From the NCBI GenBank assembly GCA_020636845.1, contig JACJXD010000010.1, forward strand, positions 21,936 through 85,935: a stretch of 64,000 nt of DNA. Direction: 5' to 3'. Shown piece after piece: positions 52,143 through 61,525 of the stretch; position 1 is the stretch's first letter; each line of letters begins with the position of its first letter. The notes beneath the pieces were generated by a model that made no database searches, had not been told where the DNA came from, and saw nothing but the letters and a program-made list of their open reading frames with translations. This stretch comes from Bacteroidales bacterium (GTDB taxonomy: Bacteria > Bacteroidota > Bacteroidia > Bacteroidales > Tenuifilaceae). A program made the translations under genes and the position numbers.

Positions 52143-54521
52143 ATGTTTCATTACGCGGCGAAGTTTATTTTAAGGCACAGATGCTCGGTCTTGGGTGTTT
52201 TAATTGTTTTTACATTGTTTATGGGTTATAAAGCGTTGGATGTTCGTTTATCGTACAAGCCAGCGCCATTACTTCCAAAGGACGACAGCACTCTTTTAAA
52301 GAATAAGTATTTCGAGAAAATTTTCAGCCGATCGGAAAACATTATGGTAATTGGCGTTACCGATTCAATGTTTTTTGATAAGGGAAATCTTAGTGCGTGG
52401 AATACGTTGGAAGACACACTTAGAACTGTTAAAGGTGTTGTTCATGTTTTTTCTCTTTCCGATGCAGTTAACCTAGTTAAGAATAACGAAACTCGTAAGT
52501 TCGATTTCAAGAAAATTCTATCCGACACCATACCTTCAAACCAAGAAAAGTTAGATTCTATTGCCAGCATTTACGGGCATCTTCCTTTTTATAATGGTTT
52601 AATTTACAATGCCGATACGCATACCTATCTTATGCTTATAGGTCTTGACAGGGTAATGTTAACCCAAAAGATTCGGGTTAAGTTGGTAAAAAATATTAAG
52701 CATTTATGCGAGGACTACGAGGTAAAAACAGGTAATCAACTTCATTATTCTGGACTTCCTTATATAAGGGTTACTGTTGGGGAAATGATAAAAACCGAAA
52801 TGTTCCTTTTTGTAGCATTGGCAATTTTAGTAACATCCATAATTCTTTTACTGCTATTTCGGTCGTTTAAGATTGTATTAATATCAATGACCGTGGTTGG
52901 TATAGCGGTTGTATGGTCTCTGGGAACTTTATCGTTGTTTGGTTACGATCTTACCTTGCTTACCGCGGTTGTTCCTCCTTTACTTATTATTATCGGTGTT
53001 CCCAATTGTATTTACTTAATAAACAAGTTCCATTACGAGTATAATCATCATGGAAATAAGATTAAGGCGCTTTACAGAATTGTTATAAGAATAGGAAGTG
53101 CAACATTTCTTACCAATTTAACTACGGCTGCGGGTTTTGCAACGTTTATTGTAACTAAAACACAAATATTAAGAGAGTTTGGCGTTGTTGCATCTATTAA
53201 TGTTATAGGTATATTTTTGATTTCAATTACGTTAATTCCCATTCTTTTTAGTTTCTTGAGTGCTCCCGATAGTAGGCATTTACACCATTTATCAAGGAGT
53301 TCGTTTAAGGCGGCTATAACTAAAATTGTGCTTACCTCTCTATATAACAGGAAGTGGGTTTTTATTTCAACAGGGATAATTGTTTTTGTTGGTTTAATAG
53401 GTGTTTCGCTTATTAAAGCGAACGGCTACATGGTTGATGACATTCCCCAGAATCATATTGTTTTAAAAGATTTGAAGTACTTCGAAAAACACTTTAGTGG
53501 AGTTATGCCGCTCGAAGTGGTATATAACACTGGAAAAGCAAATGGCTATATGGATGTTTCTTCAATTAGTAAGATAAATAGTTTGCAGGATAGATTGAAG
53601 AAATTCGATGTGTTGTCTAAACCATTATCAATTGCTGAATTTGCCAAGTTTGCACGACAAGCGTACTACAATGGAAACGAAAAGCAGTATAAAATTCCGG
53701 GACCATTCGAGCGGGGATTTATACTATTGTATATGCCAAGGAGCATTGGCGGTAGCGATTTAATAGCCAAATTGGTGGATTCTACCGGGCAGTATGTCCG
53801 AATTGTTTATAACGTGGCCGATATTGGCTCTCGGAAAATGAATAGGCTAATTGATAGCATTCGAAGCGATGTGGATTCAGTTTTTTACCAGCAGGCGAAA
53901 GATGTTAGCATATCGGGAGGAAGCGTAGTTGTTACGAAAGGCATAGACTACTTGGTACATAGTTTGCTAACCAGTTTAATTTTGGCGATAATAACCATTT
54001 CGTTAACCATTGCTTGGCTTTTCCGAAAACCGCGCATGGTTATTTTTGCCGTTTCAATAAATATGATACCGCTTATTTTAACGGCGGCAACAATGGGATT
54101 TTTATCTATAAATCTTAAGCCAAGTACTGTTATTGTATTTAGTATAGCATTTGGTATTGCCGTTGATAATTCAATACATTTCTTGGCAAAATACAGACAG
54201 GAATTGCTTAGAACTGCGGGGAATGTTAAGGAATCCGTTGTCTATGCCATTAGAGAAACAGGCATAAGTATGATATACACGTCGCTTGTTCTTTTGTTTG
54301 GTTTTGGTGTGTTTACCGCATCTAGATTTGGAGGAACACAAGCACTTGGCTTTTTGGTATCGCTAACCTTGCTATTTGCAGTGTTGGCAAACCTTTTTGT
54401 TTTACCTTCAGTGATATTGGGATGGGACCGTAGGGTTAAAATCAGGGTTAAGCGCGATGAGCCATCAATGGAATTGGCTACAGGTTTTGAAGAAGATGAA
54501 GAAATAGAGAAAATGCACTAG
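52143..54521 (+). CDS. RND/MMPL-family exporter
   Basis: A 792-residue inner-membrane protein with the RND two-fold layout: helix 1 (about 14-30), a periplasmic domain (about 35-220), five helices with a sterol-sensing-like segment (about 221-380), a second helix and periplasmic domain (about 405-620) and five last helices (about 625-765). GIPNCIYL-like and GIAVDNSIHFLAKYRQ (near 680) are the conserved helix-4/10 elements. The C-terminus is acidic and cytoplasmic. MMPL-type exporters move lipids or hydrophobic molecules. The prenyl synthase gene begins one base after its stop. Confidence 0.88.
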   Translation: MFHYAAKFILRHRCSVLGVLIVFTLFMGYKALDVRLSYKPAPLLPKDDSTLLKNKYFEKIFSRSENIMVIGVTDSMFFDKGNLSAWNTLEDTLRTVKGVVHVFSLSDAVNLVKNNETRKFDFKKILSDTIPSNQEKLDSIASIYGHLPFYNGLIYNADTHTYLMLIGLDRVMLTQKIRVKLVKNIKHLCEDYEVKTGNQLHYSGLPYIRVTVGEMIKTEMFLFVALAILVTSIILLLLFRSFKIVLISMTVVGIAVVWSLGTLSLFGYDLTLLTAVVPPLLIIIGVPNCIYLINKFHYEYNHHGNKIKALYRIVIRIGSATFLTNLTTAAGFATFIVTKTQILREFGVVASINVIGIFLISITLIPILFSFLSAPDSRHLHHLSRSSFKAAITKIVLTSLYNRKWVFISTGIIVFVGLIGVSLIKANGYMVDDIPQNHIVLKDLKYFEKHFSGVMPLEVVYNTGKANGYMDVSSISKINSLQDRLKKFDVLSKPLSIAEFAKFARQAYYNGNEKQYKIPGPFERGFILLYMPRSIGGSDLIAKLVDSTGQYVRIVYNVADIGSRKMNRLIDSIRSDVDSVFYQQAKDVSISGGSVVVTKGIDYLVHSLLTSLILAIITISLTIAWLFRKPRMVIFAVSINMIPLILTAATMGFLSINLKPSTVIVFSIAFGIAVDNSIHFLAKYRQELLRTAGNVKESVVYAIRETGISMIYTSLVLLFGFGVFTASRFGGTQALGFLVSLTLLFAVLANLFVLPSVILGWDRRVKIRVKRDEPSMELATGFEEDEEIEKMH

Positions 54522-54522
54522 T

Positions 54523-55497
54523 ATGTATTCGTTTCAGGAGTTAACAGAAATAGTCGCACAAGCAATATCTCAATATAGTTTACCTAAAGAGCCGGGAAAT
54601 CTTTACGAGCCAATTTCGTATATTTTGGGTATTGGCGGGAAGCGCCTTCGTCCTACATTAGCATTAGCGGCATGTAATGTTTTTTCGGATAACATTGAAA
54701 ATGCCATTAAACCCGCATTGGCAGTTGAGGTCTTTCATAATTTTACACTTGTTCACGACGATATTATGGATAATGCCGATATTCGTCGAGGACAAGTAAC
54801 TATTCATAAAAAATGGAATGACAATACCGCAATTCTTTCCGGCGATGCCATGACAATATTAGCATACAGGTTACTTACACAAACTCCTGCTATTTATCTT
54901 ACTCCGGTTTTAAACATTTTCAACAATGTTGCCTTAGGCGTTTGCGAAGGGCAGCAATACGATATGGATTTTGAAAGCAAGTTGACAGTTTCGTCCGAGG
55001 ACTATATGCGAATGATAGAACTAAAAACAGCTGTTTTACTTAAAGGCGCATTGCAAATAGGTGCTGTAATGGGCGATGCTTCTAATAAAGATATAGAACT
55101 AGTTGGAAAATTTGGAACCAACATGGGGTTGGCCTTTCAATTGCAAGATGATTTATTGGACATTTATGGGGACGAAGCAATATTCGGGAAATCGATAGGT
55201 GGAGATATTATAGCTTGTAAAAAAACGATGCTGGTTATCGAAATGGTAAAACACTTATCGGAAGAAGAGTTGAATGAATTTTGGAGCGTTTTTAATGATA
55301 AAAAAATAGATAGAGATAGAAAAATTAGCGTTATTAAAAATTATTACGATAAAGTTGATGTTAAGTCTATTATTGAACAAAAAGTAAATTACCATTTTAG
55401 TTTGGCTCAAAAGGCTCTTGAAGACCTAAGTCCCGAAAATGGTCGAAAAAAGGTACTTAACACGATTTTACAGAAATTGGTAGGACGAGATTCGTAA
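54523..55497 (+). CDS. Polyprenyl diphosphate synthase (trans-prenyltransferase)
   Basis: A 324-residue enzyme that extends isoprenoid chains from isopentenyl diphosphate. Both aspartate-rich motifs are present: HDDIMDNADIRRG (first, DDxxD-like) and QLQDDLLDIYGD (second), along with GGKRLRPTLALAA and GDAMTILAY. It is of the long-chain or geranylgeranyl-type group; chain length cannot be fixed by eye. One base separates it from the exporter gene, so they are co-transcribed. Confidence 0.92.
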   Translation: MYSFQELTEIVAQAISQYSLPKEPGNLYEPISYILGIGGKRLRPTLALAACNVFSDNIENAIKPALAVEVFHNFTLVHDDIMDNADIRRGQVTIHKKWNDNTAILSGDAMTILAYRLLTQTPAIYLTPVLNIFNNVALGVCEGQQYDMDFESKLTVSSEDYMRMIELKTAVLLKGALQIGAVMGDASNKDIELVGKFGTNMGLAFQLQDDLLDIYGDEAIFGKSIGGDIIACKKTMLVIEMVKHLSEEELNEFWSVFNDKKIDRDRKISVIKNYYDKVDVKSIIEQKVNYHFSLAQKALEDLSPENGRKKVLNTILQKLVGRDS

Positions 55498-55596
55498 AGA
55501 ATATTTTACGTCTCGATAAAATTTGAAGAATAAAGTAAGGTTATTTAAATTTCTTTCTTAAATTTATTTGCTTAATTACTACCAAATTAATTGAAG

Positions 55597-56445
55597 ATGG
55601 AAACCAAGGAAATGTTATTCATTATCCCGTGGGATTTTACACCTGTTGCCGAAAACGCACTAAAGTATGCGGTAAAACTTGCTAAACTTGCCAAAAGTTC
55701 TGTTAAAATCGAGTTGGTACATGTTTTGCAAACGGGAGGCGGGTTGTTTTCAAAATCGTCGAAAATAACCGATCAGGAAGCAACGGAAAAGTTAAAAGAG
55801 GACCAGTCTAGAATTAAGGAAACTTATTCCGTTGAAGTTAAAGCAAAAATATTGGAGGGGAATCTGTTCGATTCGGTTAGTGAATATGCTAGTGAGCAAC
55901 AAGCCGATATGGTAATTATGGGAACCCATGGCATAAAAGGAGTGCAAAAATTAACGGGAAGTTGGGCACTAAAGGTCATTGCTGGTTCCGATGTTCCATT
56001 TTTAGTAGTTCAGGATGGCCCAACTTGCGAAAAAGTTTTCGAGCACATTGTAATGCCTGTTGATTTTAGAGATGAAGAAAAAGAAAAAATACAATGGGCC
56101 ATAAAAATTGCCATACAGTATCAATCTAAAATACATATAATTATTCCTAACGCTTTTGATTCGGGTGTGCAGAAAAAAATTAACAATAACATAGCGTTTG
56201 CTAAAATGCACATTGAAAGTTACGGATTAGAGTGGGAATTGCACAATGCAGCTAAGAGTAAAAGTTTTCAGGAGGAGGTTATAAACTTGGCGCGAGATAT
56301 TGAGGCGGATTTGATTTTAGTAATGACCAAGCCAAATCTCGATTTAACAGACTATGTTTTTGGAGCACAAGAACAGTATATAATTGCCAACAATGCGAAA
56401 ATTCCGGTTATTTGTGTGAATCCGGGAACGTTAGTAAGTAACTAG
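55597..56445 (+). CDS. Tandem universal stress protein (UspA)
   Basis: A 282-residue protein with two Usp domains (about 6-140 and 145-282). The first has the ATP-binding end motif GTHGIKGVQKLTGSWALKVI, the second a weaker version (VMTKPNLDLTDYVFGAQEQYIIANNAKIPVICV). Start at ATG 55597; an in-frame TTG lies six bases upstream. It is a single-gene unit with its own terminator. Confidence 0.9.
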   Translation: METKEMLFIIPWDFTPVAENALKYAVKLAKLAKSSVKIELVHVLQTGGGLFSKSSKITDQEATEKLKEDQSRIKETYSVEVKAKILEGNLFDSVSEYASEQQADMVIMGTHGIKGVQKLTGSWALKVIAGSDVPFLVVQDGPTCEKVFEHIVMPVDFRDEEKEKIQWAIKIAIQYQSKIHIIIPNAFDSGVQKKINNNIAFAKMHIESYGLEWELHNAAKSKSFQEEVINLARDIEADLILVMTKPNLDLTDYVFGAQEQYIIANNAKIPVICVNPGTLVSN

Positions 56446-56490
56446 TGTTTAGTTGATTTTTTGTTTCAAAAATTTTTGAACATTTACGAT

Positions 56491-56530
56491 AAAAAATCCC
56501 CCCAAGGTTTGTTGGAGGGGTTTTTGTTTT
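56491..56530 (+). terminator. Rho-independent terminator of the usp gene
   Basis: A stem pairs 56492-56505 with 56512-56525 (C-rich arm, loop GGTTTG, G-rich arm) with one mismatch and one U-G pair. It ends in a run of T. The rest of the gap to 56704 shows only a small hairpin (ATGCTT...AAGCAT near 56610) and no gene. Confidence 0.75.
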
Positions 56531-56704
56531 TCAATCTGTACGTATAGTGGTTAATAGCGATTCTATCTGTCTCGGTAAAAACTAGAAAATATTATTACTC
56601 ATGGAATATGCTTTTTTCAAGCATAACAGGGATTATTACATTAACAATTGTTATTGCTTGGCGTTTCACAGAAAAAAATTCAATATTATAATTGTTATCT
56701 TGAG

Positions 56705-57472
56705 TTAGTCCTCAAGAAAGTTTCCGAGGATTGAACTACTCTCTTTTCCTCTGTTTTTTCCTGTAGGAGCAATTGCCGAGATTAGTTTACTTATAGGCAT
56801 CGATTGTAACCAAATTCGCCCAGTTCCGCTTAGTGTTGCCAAAAATAATCCTTCGCCACCGAAAATCATGCTTTTCAAACTGCCGGAAGTTTCAATGTTG
56901 AAGTTGATGCTTGGTTCGTAAGCAACAATACATCCTGTATCTATTCGTAGTGTTTCGTTGTTTAATTGCTTTTCGATAACAGTTCCTCCTGCATGAACGA
57001 ACGCGAGCCCATCGCCCTCTAAACGTTGGAGTATAAACCCTTCGCCACCAAAAAATCCAGCCCCTAGTTTTTTGTTGAACTGTACTGAAATTTTAGTTCC
57101 AAGGGCTGCACACAAAAAGCCATCTTTTTGTACAATTAGCGTACCCCCTAATTTATTTAAATCAAGGGGAATTATAGTTCCGGGATAAGGAGCCGAAAAA
57201 GCAATGCGTTTTTTAGCATTACCCATATTAGTGAAATGTGTAATAAACAAGGATTCCCCTGTTAACAAACGGGCTCCTGCCGAGAATAGTTTTCCCATTA
57301 AACTGAAATTAGGTTCGGAACCATCGCCCATTTTTGTTTCGAATAGTATGCCATCTTCCATGTAAACCATTGCACCAGCCTCTGCTATTACCGTTTCCAT
57401 TGGGTCTAGTTCAACTTCTACCAGTTGAATGGATTCTCCTATAATTTTGTAGTCAATTTCGTGTGATTTCAT
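56705..57472 (-). CDS. AIM24 / TIGR00266-family protein
   Basis: A 255-residue protein of the AIM24 family, which folds as a double beta-helix of phage-tail-like strands. Typical elements are the N-terminal MKSHEIDYKIIGESIQLVEVEL, ETVIAEAGAMVYMEDGI, the Phe/Gly-rich GAGFFGGEGFILQRLEGDG and GGEGLFLATLSGTGRIWLQSMP. Function in bacteria is unknown. It lies 21 bases after rsgA and is probably co-transcribed with it. Confidence 0.9.
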   Translation of the reverse strand: MKSHEIDYKIIGESIQLVEVELDPMETVIAEAGAMVYMEDGILFETKMGDGSEPNFSLMGKLFSAGARLLTGESLFITHFTNMGNAKKRIAFSAPYPGTIIPLDLNKLGGTLIVQKDGFLCAALGTKISVQFNKKLGAGFFGGEGFILQRLEGDGLAFVHAGGTVIEKQLNNETLRIDTGCIVAYEPSINFNIETSGSLKSMIFGGEGLFLATLSGTGRIWLQSMPISKLISAIAPTGKNRGKESSSILGNFLED

Positions 57473-57493
57473 TTTGGTTTGCGTTAATTGATA

Positions 57494-58417
57494 TTATCTA
57501 TACTTTTCATTATCATCGTTATAAATGTTAACGTAGTTTATATAGCGTGATGCACTTATTTCACCCCGATTAACGGCATCAATAACCGCACATCCGGGTT
57601 CGTGAATATGTGTGCAGTTATAAAACTTACATCCTTTCGAAAATTTAAATATTTCGGGGAAAAAGTGATAGAGTTCGTTTTTATCAATATCAATCAAGCC
57701 AAAACCTTTTATTCCCGGAGTATCAATAATATAACCGCCAAAACTTAGTTCAAACATTTCGCTAAAGGTCGTCGTGTGTTTTCCGAGTAGGTGTGCCTTC
57801 GAAATTTCATCAACTTTAAGATTAAGCGAAGGTTCTACCGCGTTAATCAACGTAGATTTTCCAACGCCCGAATTTCCGGATATTAGGCTGATTTTATTTT
57901 TAATTAAATCTTTAAGTATATTTATGTTTAATCCGTTAATGCCAGAAACTTGAACACATTTATACCCGATACTTTCATAGATGTGGATATATTCGTCGAG
58001 TATCGGTTTAAGCGAATCGTTTATAAGGTCTGTTTTGTTAAATATTAAGATTGCAGGGATTGAGTAGGCCTCTGCGGTTACCAAGTACCTGTCGATAAAG
58101 GCAAACTGCGTTAAAGGTTGTGTGACGGTAACAATTAATAAAGTTTGATCGATATTTGCAGCAATAATGTGGGCTTCTCGTGATAGGTTCGATGATTTAC
58201 GAATTATATAGTTTTTTCTGGGATGAATATTTATAATGATTCCCGAACCATCGTTTTGTATTTCCACATCTACAATATCGCCAACAGTTACGGGGTTAGT
58301 CGTTTTTATTCCCTTAAGCCGCAATTTTCCCCTAATAGAAGTATCTATTATACTTCCGTTGCTTAATTTCACTTTATAGTGACTGCCTGTTGTTTTTAGG
58401 ATAATTCCACTTTGCAT
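57494..58417 (-). CDS. rsgA: Ribosome small-subunit GTPase RsgA
   Basis: A 307-residue circularly permuted GTPase that aids 30S ribosome maturation. An N-terminal OB fold (about 1-70) is followed by the G motifs in permuted order: FNKTDL (G4), then GNSGVGKSTLINAV (G1), then DTPGIKGFG (G3). The C-terminal zinc knuckle C-x-F-x-x-C-x-H-x-x-E-x-x-C is intact. The length is normal. Confidence 0.96.
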   Translation of the reverse strand: MQSGIILKTTGSHYKVKLSNGSIIDTSIRGKLRLKGIKTTNPVTVGDIVDVEIQNDGSGIIINIHPRKNYIIRKSSNLSREAHIIAANIDQTLLIVTVTQPLTQFAFIDRYLVTAEAYSIPAILIFNKTDLINDSLKPILDEYIHIYESIGYKCVQVSGINGLNINILKDLIKNKISLISGNSGVGKSTLINAVEPSLNLKVDEISKAHLLGKHTTTFSEMFELSFGGYIIDTPGIKGFGLIDIDKNELYHFFPEIFKFSKGCKFYNCTHIHEPGCAVIDAVNRGEISASRYINYVNIYNDDNEKYR

Positions 58418-58495
58418 TTAAAAACGGTTATTTGGACAAAAATAACCCTTTTAGAATAATTCTACACAAATAGTATTTTATGTAAAAATTTAATG

Positions 58496-58524
58496 AAAAA
58501 GTCCTCTTGTTTTGAGGACTTTTT
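58496..58524 (-). terminator. Rho-independent terminator of the YitT-family gene
   Basis: AAAAAGTCCTC, loop TTGTTTT (plus strand) and GAGGACTTTTT form a perfect 11-bp stem four bases beyond the stop of the minus-strand gene at 58529. It has T runs at both ends and could act in both directions. Confidence 0.88.
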
Positions 58525-58528
58525 GACA

Positions 58529-59440
58529 TTACATTGTTTCGGAAATTGTTTTAAACCCGTTTCCAAGTATTTCGTTTGCATCAATTACGGTGATAAACGC
58601 TTTGGGATCAATAGCGTTTATATAATCTTTTATTATTTGTACTTCGCGTCTCGATACGTTAGTAAAAATCATTTTTTTCTCAGCATTTGTGTACATGCCT
58701 TTTACGTTAATTACAGTTCCTCCGCGTTCCAAATCGTTAATAATTTTGTTTTTAACCTCTTCGTATTTATCCGTAATGATAAAGAGTGCTTTGTCGTAAC
58801 TTATTCCCTGAATTGTTAAATCAATTACTTTGCCGGTTATGTAAATTACAACCCAAGAGTACAAGGGAATTTTCCAGTCATGGAAAGCGACAAGAGCAAG
58901 CAAAACAATAGTCGAATCAACTATAATCATAAGTTGTCCTAATGGCAATCGGGTGTATTTAGCAATAATCATTGCAATGATATCGGAACCACCGCTGGTT
59001 GCCTTCGATTTAAAAATTAACCCCAACCCAAAACCGATAAGAACTCCACCAAAAATTGATGAAAGAAGCATATCATCAACTAATGGGTGATAACCCAGAA
59101 GCATGTGAAGCAAGTCGATGAATACTGATGAGAGAATAAAACCGACAACGGTTTTTACTCCAAAGCGTGGACCTAAAATTTTGATTCCTATAATAGTTAG
59201 CGGTACATTAAGTATTAAACCAACGGTACCAATAGGAAATCCTTCCGGAGCCCATGAAAACAAGCCTTTAGTTAAGTAGTGGACAATAATTCCAATACCA
59301 TACACCCCGCCCGGCGCAATTTTGTGTGGGTCGATAAACAGAACAAAACCGGCTGCTAAAATAAACGCTCCAATAGTGATTAGAAAATAGGCTTTAAACC
59401 ACTCTTTGCTGAATAGTTTTTCCTTTGTTACGTATGTCAT
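58529..59440 (-). CDS. YitT-family membrane protein (DUF2179)
   Basis: A 303-residue protein with five to six membrane helices (about 20-210; including GVYGIGIIVHYLTKGLF and GGVLIGFGLGLIFKSKATSGGSDI) and a C-terminal cytoplasmic DUF2179 domain (about 220-300). Function is unknown. I use ATG 59440, because the -7 promoter box at 59463-59456 covers the longer start at 59458. Confidence 0.9.
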   Translation of the reverse strand: MTYVTKEKLFSKEWFKAYFLITIGAFILAAGFVLFIDPHKIAPGGVYGIGIIVHYLTKGLFSWAPEGFPIGTVGLILNVPLTIIGIKILGPRFGVKTVVGFILSSVFIDLLHMLLGYHPLVDDMLLSSIFGGVLIGFGLGLIFKSKATSGGSDIIAMIIAKYTRLPLGQLMIIVDSTIVLLALVAFHDWKIPLYSWVVIYITGKVIDLTIQGISYDKALFIITDKYEEVKNKIINDLERGGTVINVKGMYTNAEKKMIFTNVSRREVQIIKDYINAIDPKAFITVIDANEILGNGFKTISETM

Positions 59441-59455
59441 AGGTAAATTTTTCTG

Positions 59456-59463
59456 CAAAGGTA
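59456..59463 (-). promoter_or_regulatory. -7 promoter element of the YitT-family gene
   Basis: TACCTTTG on the minus strand matches TAnnTTTG. Transcription from about 59449 would begin after the ATG at 59458 and so supports the later start at 59440. The remaining gap 59464-59730 is AT-rich with nothing else I can support. Confidence 0.5.
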
Positions 59464-59730
59464 TGCAAAAAGGTAAAATGGAAAATGCCTAAAAATATGA
59501 TTAATAATATAAAAAAATTGAAATTATTAGGTATTTAGTATTTGTAGAAAGTTTGTCATTTCGTGCAAAAATGAATATTAAGTATTTTGCAGTTAGGGGA
59601 AGAACTCAGCAATCAGGCTTTTCAGGTAAAATGGATAATAGTTAAATTTATTCCTTTTAGGAAAAAAATATGTTGAAGAATAAAAATCTATAGAGTAGTT
59701 TAATAAACAAACTGCTTTTAAACTAATGCT

Positions 59731-60783
59731 TTAAATTCTTTTGTATTTATCTATAAAGGTGTTTACACTGCTAATTACCAGTTGTGGAGATATGCGTGTT
59801 AGACAGGCATAGTCGTCACGGTAACATTTTTTGTTCCCGTAAACGGAGCAGGGACGGCAGTATAAATCGACTTGAATGGCATTTTTAGGATTTTGTCGCC
59901 AACCGTAAAAACCGGTGTAGGGATGGGTTGCTCCCCAAATACTCAAAACCGGCGTGTTTACCAGCGAAGCAAAGTGCATGTTTGCAGAATCCATGCAAAG
60001 CATTACATCAAGATTGGAAATTATTTTTAGCTCATCCAGTATGCTGAACTTTCGTGCAATACATACCGTGTTAGGATATTTCTCTGCCCACTTTGTTAGT
60101 AAATCTTTTTCGCTTCCCCCTCCGCCAATAAGGACAAGTTTAATGTTTGTTTGTTGCGATAGTTTTTGTACTACGGCCTCCATCATTTCAAGCGGATAAA
60201 TTTTCCCCTGATGCTTGGCAAATGGGGCTATCCCCACCCACGCACCTTTTTTGTAGCCTAAAAAGTTGGTAACGTTATCGGGTAAGCGGACTTCGCGAAA
60301 CAGGTAATCAAAATTGTCATTGATAGTAAAACCTAACGAAGTAAAAGCATCGGCGTATCTATCGAAGGTTGATTTTAACGGAACTAACTGTTTGTTGGTA
60401 ACTCGTGTCAACTTTTTCTTTTCGTTTCTTCCCTTATTAATTACTGCACAACGAACGCCATGCAGGCGAAAAAGAGTCCTAATTATTTTCGACCGGATAA
60501 CGTTATGCAAATCAACAACGGCGTCATACTCGTCTAATGTCCGAATTTCTTTATAAAGTTTGAAAATTCCCCAAAAGCCTTTGTGCCTTTTTTTTGTGTC
60601 GGCTTCAAAAAATAACACTCCCGGTATTTGGTTGATTATATCCCTTGCGAATCCTTGCGAAACAAAGGTAACCTGTACATCAGGATGATTTTTTGTGAGA
60701 GACCATACCGAAGGAACCGTCATGGCTACGTCGCCAATAGCGCTTAACCTAATTACCAGTATTTTTTGAGGAATCTTCGACAT
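59731..60783 (-). CDS. Glycosyltransferase family 9 (heptosyltransferase-like)
   Basis: A 350-residue protein with two Rossmann halves. The start KILVIRLSAIGDVAMTVPSVWSL is typical of heptosyltransferases, and the C-terminal donor site includes LMLCMDSANMHFASLVNTPVLSIWGATHP. These enzymes add heptose or similar sugars to the lipopolysaccharide core. Cysteines in CRPCSVYGNKKC and DDYACL suggest a small metal or disulfide site near the C-terminus, seen in many Bacteroidota relatives. It is 7 bases downstream of the DUF4254 gene. Confidence 0.9.
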   Translation of the reverse strand: MSKIPQKILVIRLSAIGDVAMTVPSVWSLTKNHPDVQVTFVSQGFARDIINQIPGVLFFEADTKKRHKGFWGIFKLYKEIRTLDEYDAVVDLHNVIRSKIIRTLFRLHGVRCAVINKGRNEKKKLTRVTNKQLVPLKSTFDRYADAFTSLGFTINDNFDYLFREVRLPDNVTNFLGYKKGAWVGIAPFAKHQGKIYPLEMMEAVVQKLSQQTNIKLVLIGGGGSEKDLLTKWAEKYPNTVCIARKFSILDELKIISNLDVMLCMDSANMHFASLVNTPVLSIWGATHPYTGFYGWRQNPKNAIQVDLYCRPCSVYGNKKCYRDDYACLTRISPQLVISSVNTFIDKYKRI

Positions 60784-60790
60784 GCTAATT

Positions 60791-61399
60791 TTATTGTTGC
60801 TTTCCGTAAAGAATAGGGTTCAAAGCAGGATCGTTATACATTTTCATTTGCTTGTAAACCTTCATGTATTTCTTTCCAGTTTCAATGTCATTTAACAGTT
60901 GGTCTATAGCCGAGGAAAGGTCAACCCGTTGTTCCAACAGAATGTTAAGTTTAGTTTGACATTTGGCTACGTGCTCCGGCGAAACATCGGTGCGTTTAAC
61001 CTCTTGCTCCATGTGGTAAATTTTTAGCGCAAGAATGGATAGCCTGTCCACAGCCCAAGCCGGACTTTCTGTATTAAGGGTAGCACCCGGTAACGGTTTT
61101 ACATTTTTGTATTTTTCCAAAAAGTAACTATCAATCATTTCTACCAAATCGGTTCTATCCTGATTCGACTTATCAATTCGACGTTTAAGTGTTAACGCTT
61201 CGTTAGGATTAATATTAGGATCTCGGATTATATCCTCTAAGTGCCATTGTACGGCGTCAATCCAGTTTTTTGTGAAAAGAGAATATTCAATTGTTCCCGG
61301 TTCAAAAGGAATGGTTGGCTTAGCATCAACATTATCCATTTGGTGATAGTGTAGGGTACAGTCCCAGAAAATTTTGTTACAAAGTTCGCTAAAAGTCAT
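60791..61399 (-). CDS. DUF4254-family protein
   Basis: A 202-residue mainly helical protein, with an N-terminal FSELCNKIFWDCTLHYHQMD and a charged body with regular ADRLSILALKIYHMEQE-like helices. I recognise it as the DUF4254 family, which in Bacteroidota is regularly encoded next to a GT9 heptosyltransferase, as here. Function is unknown, and an accessory role in lipopolysaccharide core assembly is inferred from context only. Confidence 0.82.
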   Translation of the reverse strand: MTFSELCNKIFWDCTLHYHQMDNVDAKPTIPFEPGTIEYSLFTKNWIDAVQWHLEDIIRDPNINPNEALTLKRRIDKSNQDRTDLVEMIDSYFLEKYKNVKPLPGATLNTESPAWAVDRLSILALKIYHMEQEVKRTDVSPEHVAKCQTKLNILLEQRVDLSSAIDQLLNDIETGKKYMKVYKQMKMYNDPALNPILYGKQQ

Positions 61400-61525
61400 A
61401 GTGTAAACAATTTGTTGTTTTGGTAAAGTTAGGAAATATTGAATTATTTGTAAAACACAAAGTTTAAAAACATAGTACTCAAAATATACAAGTATAATAA
61501 TTCTATCAACGAGAGATTATTCATC

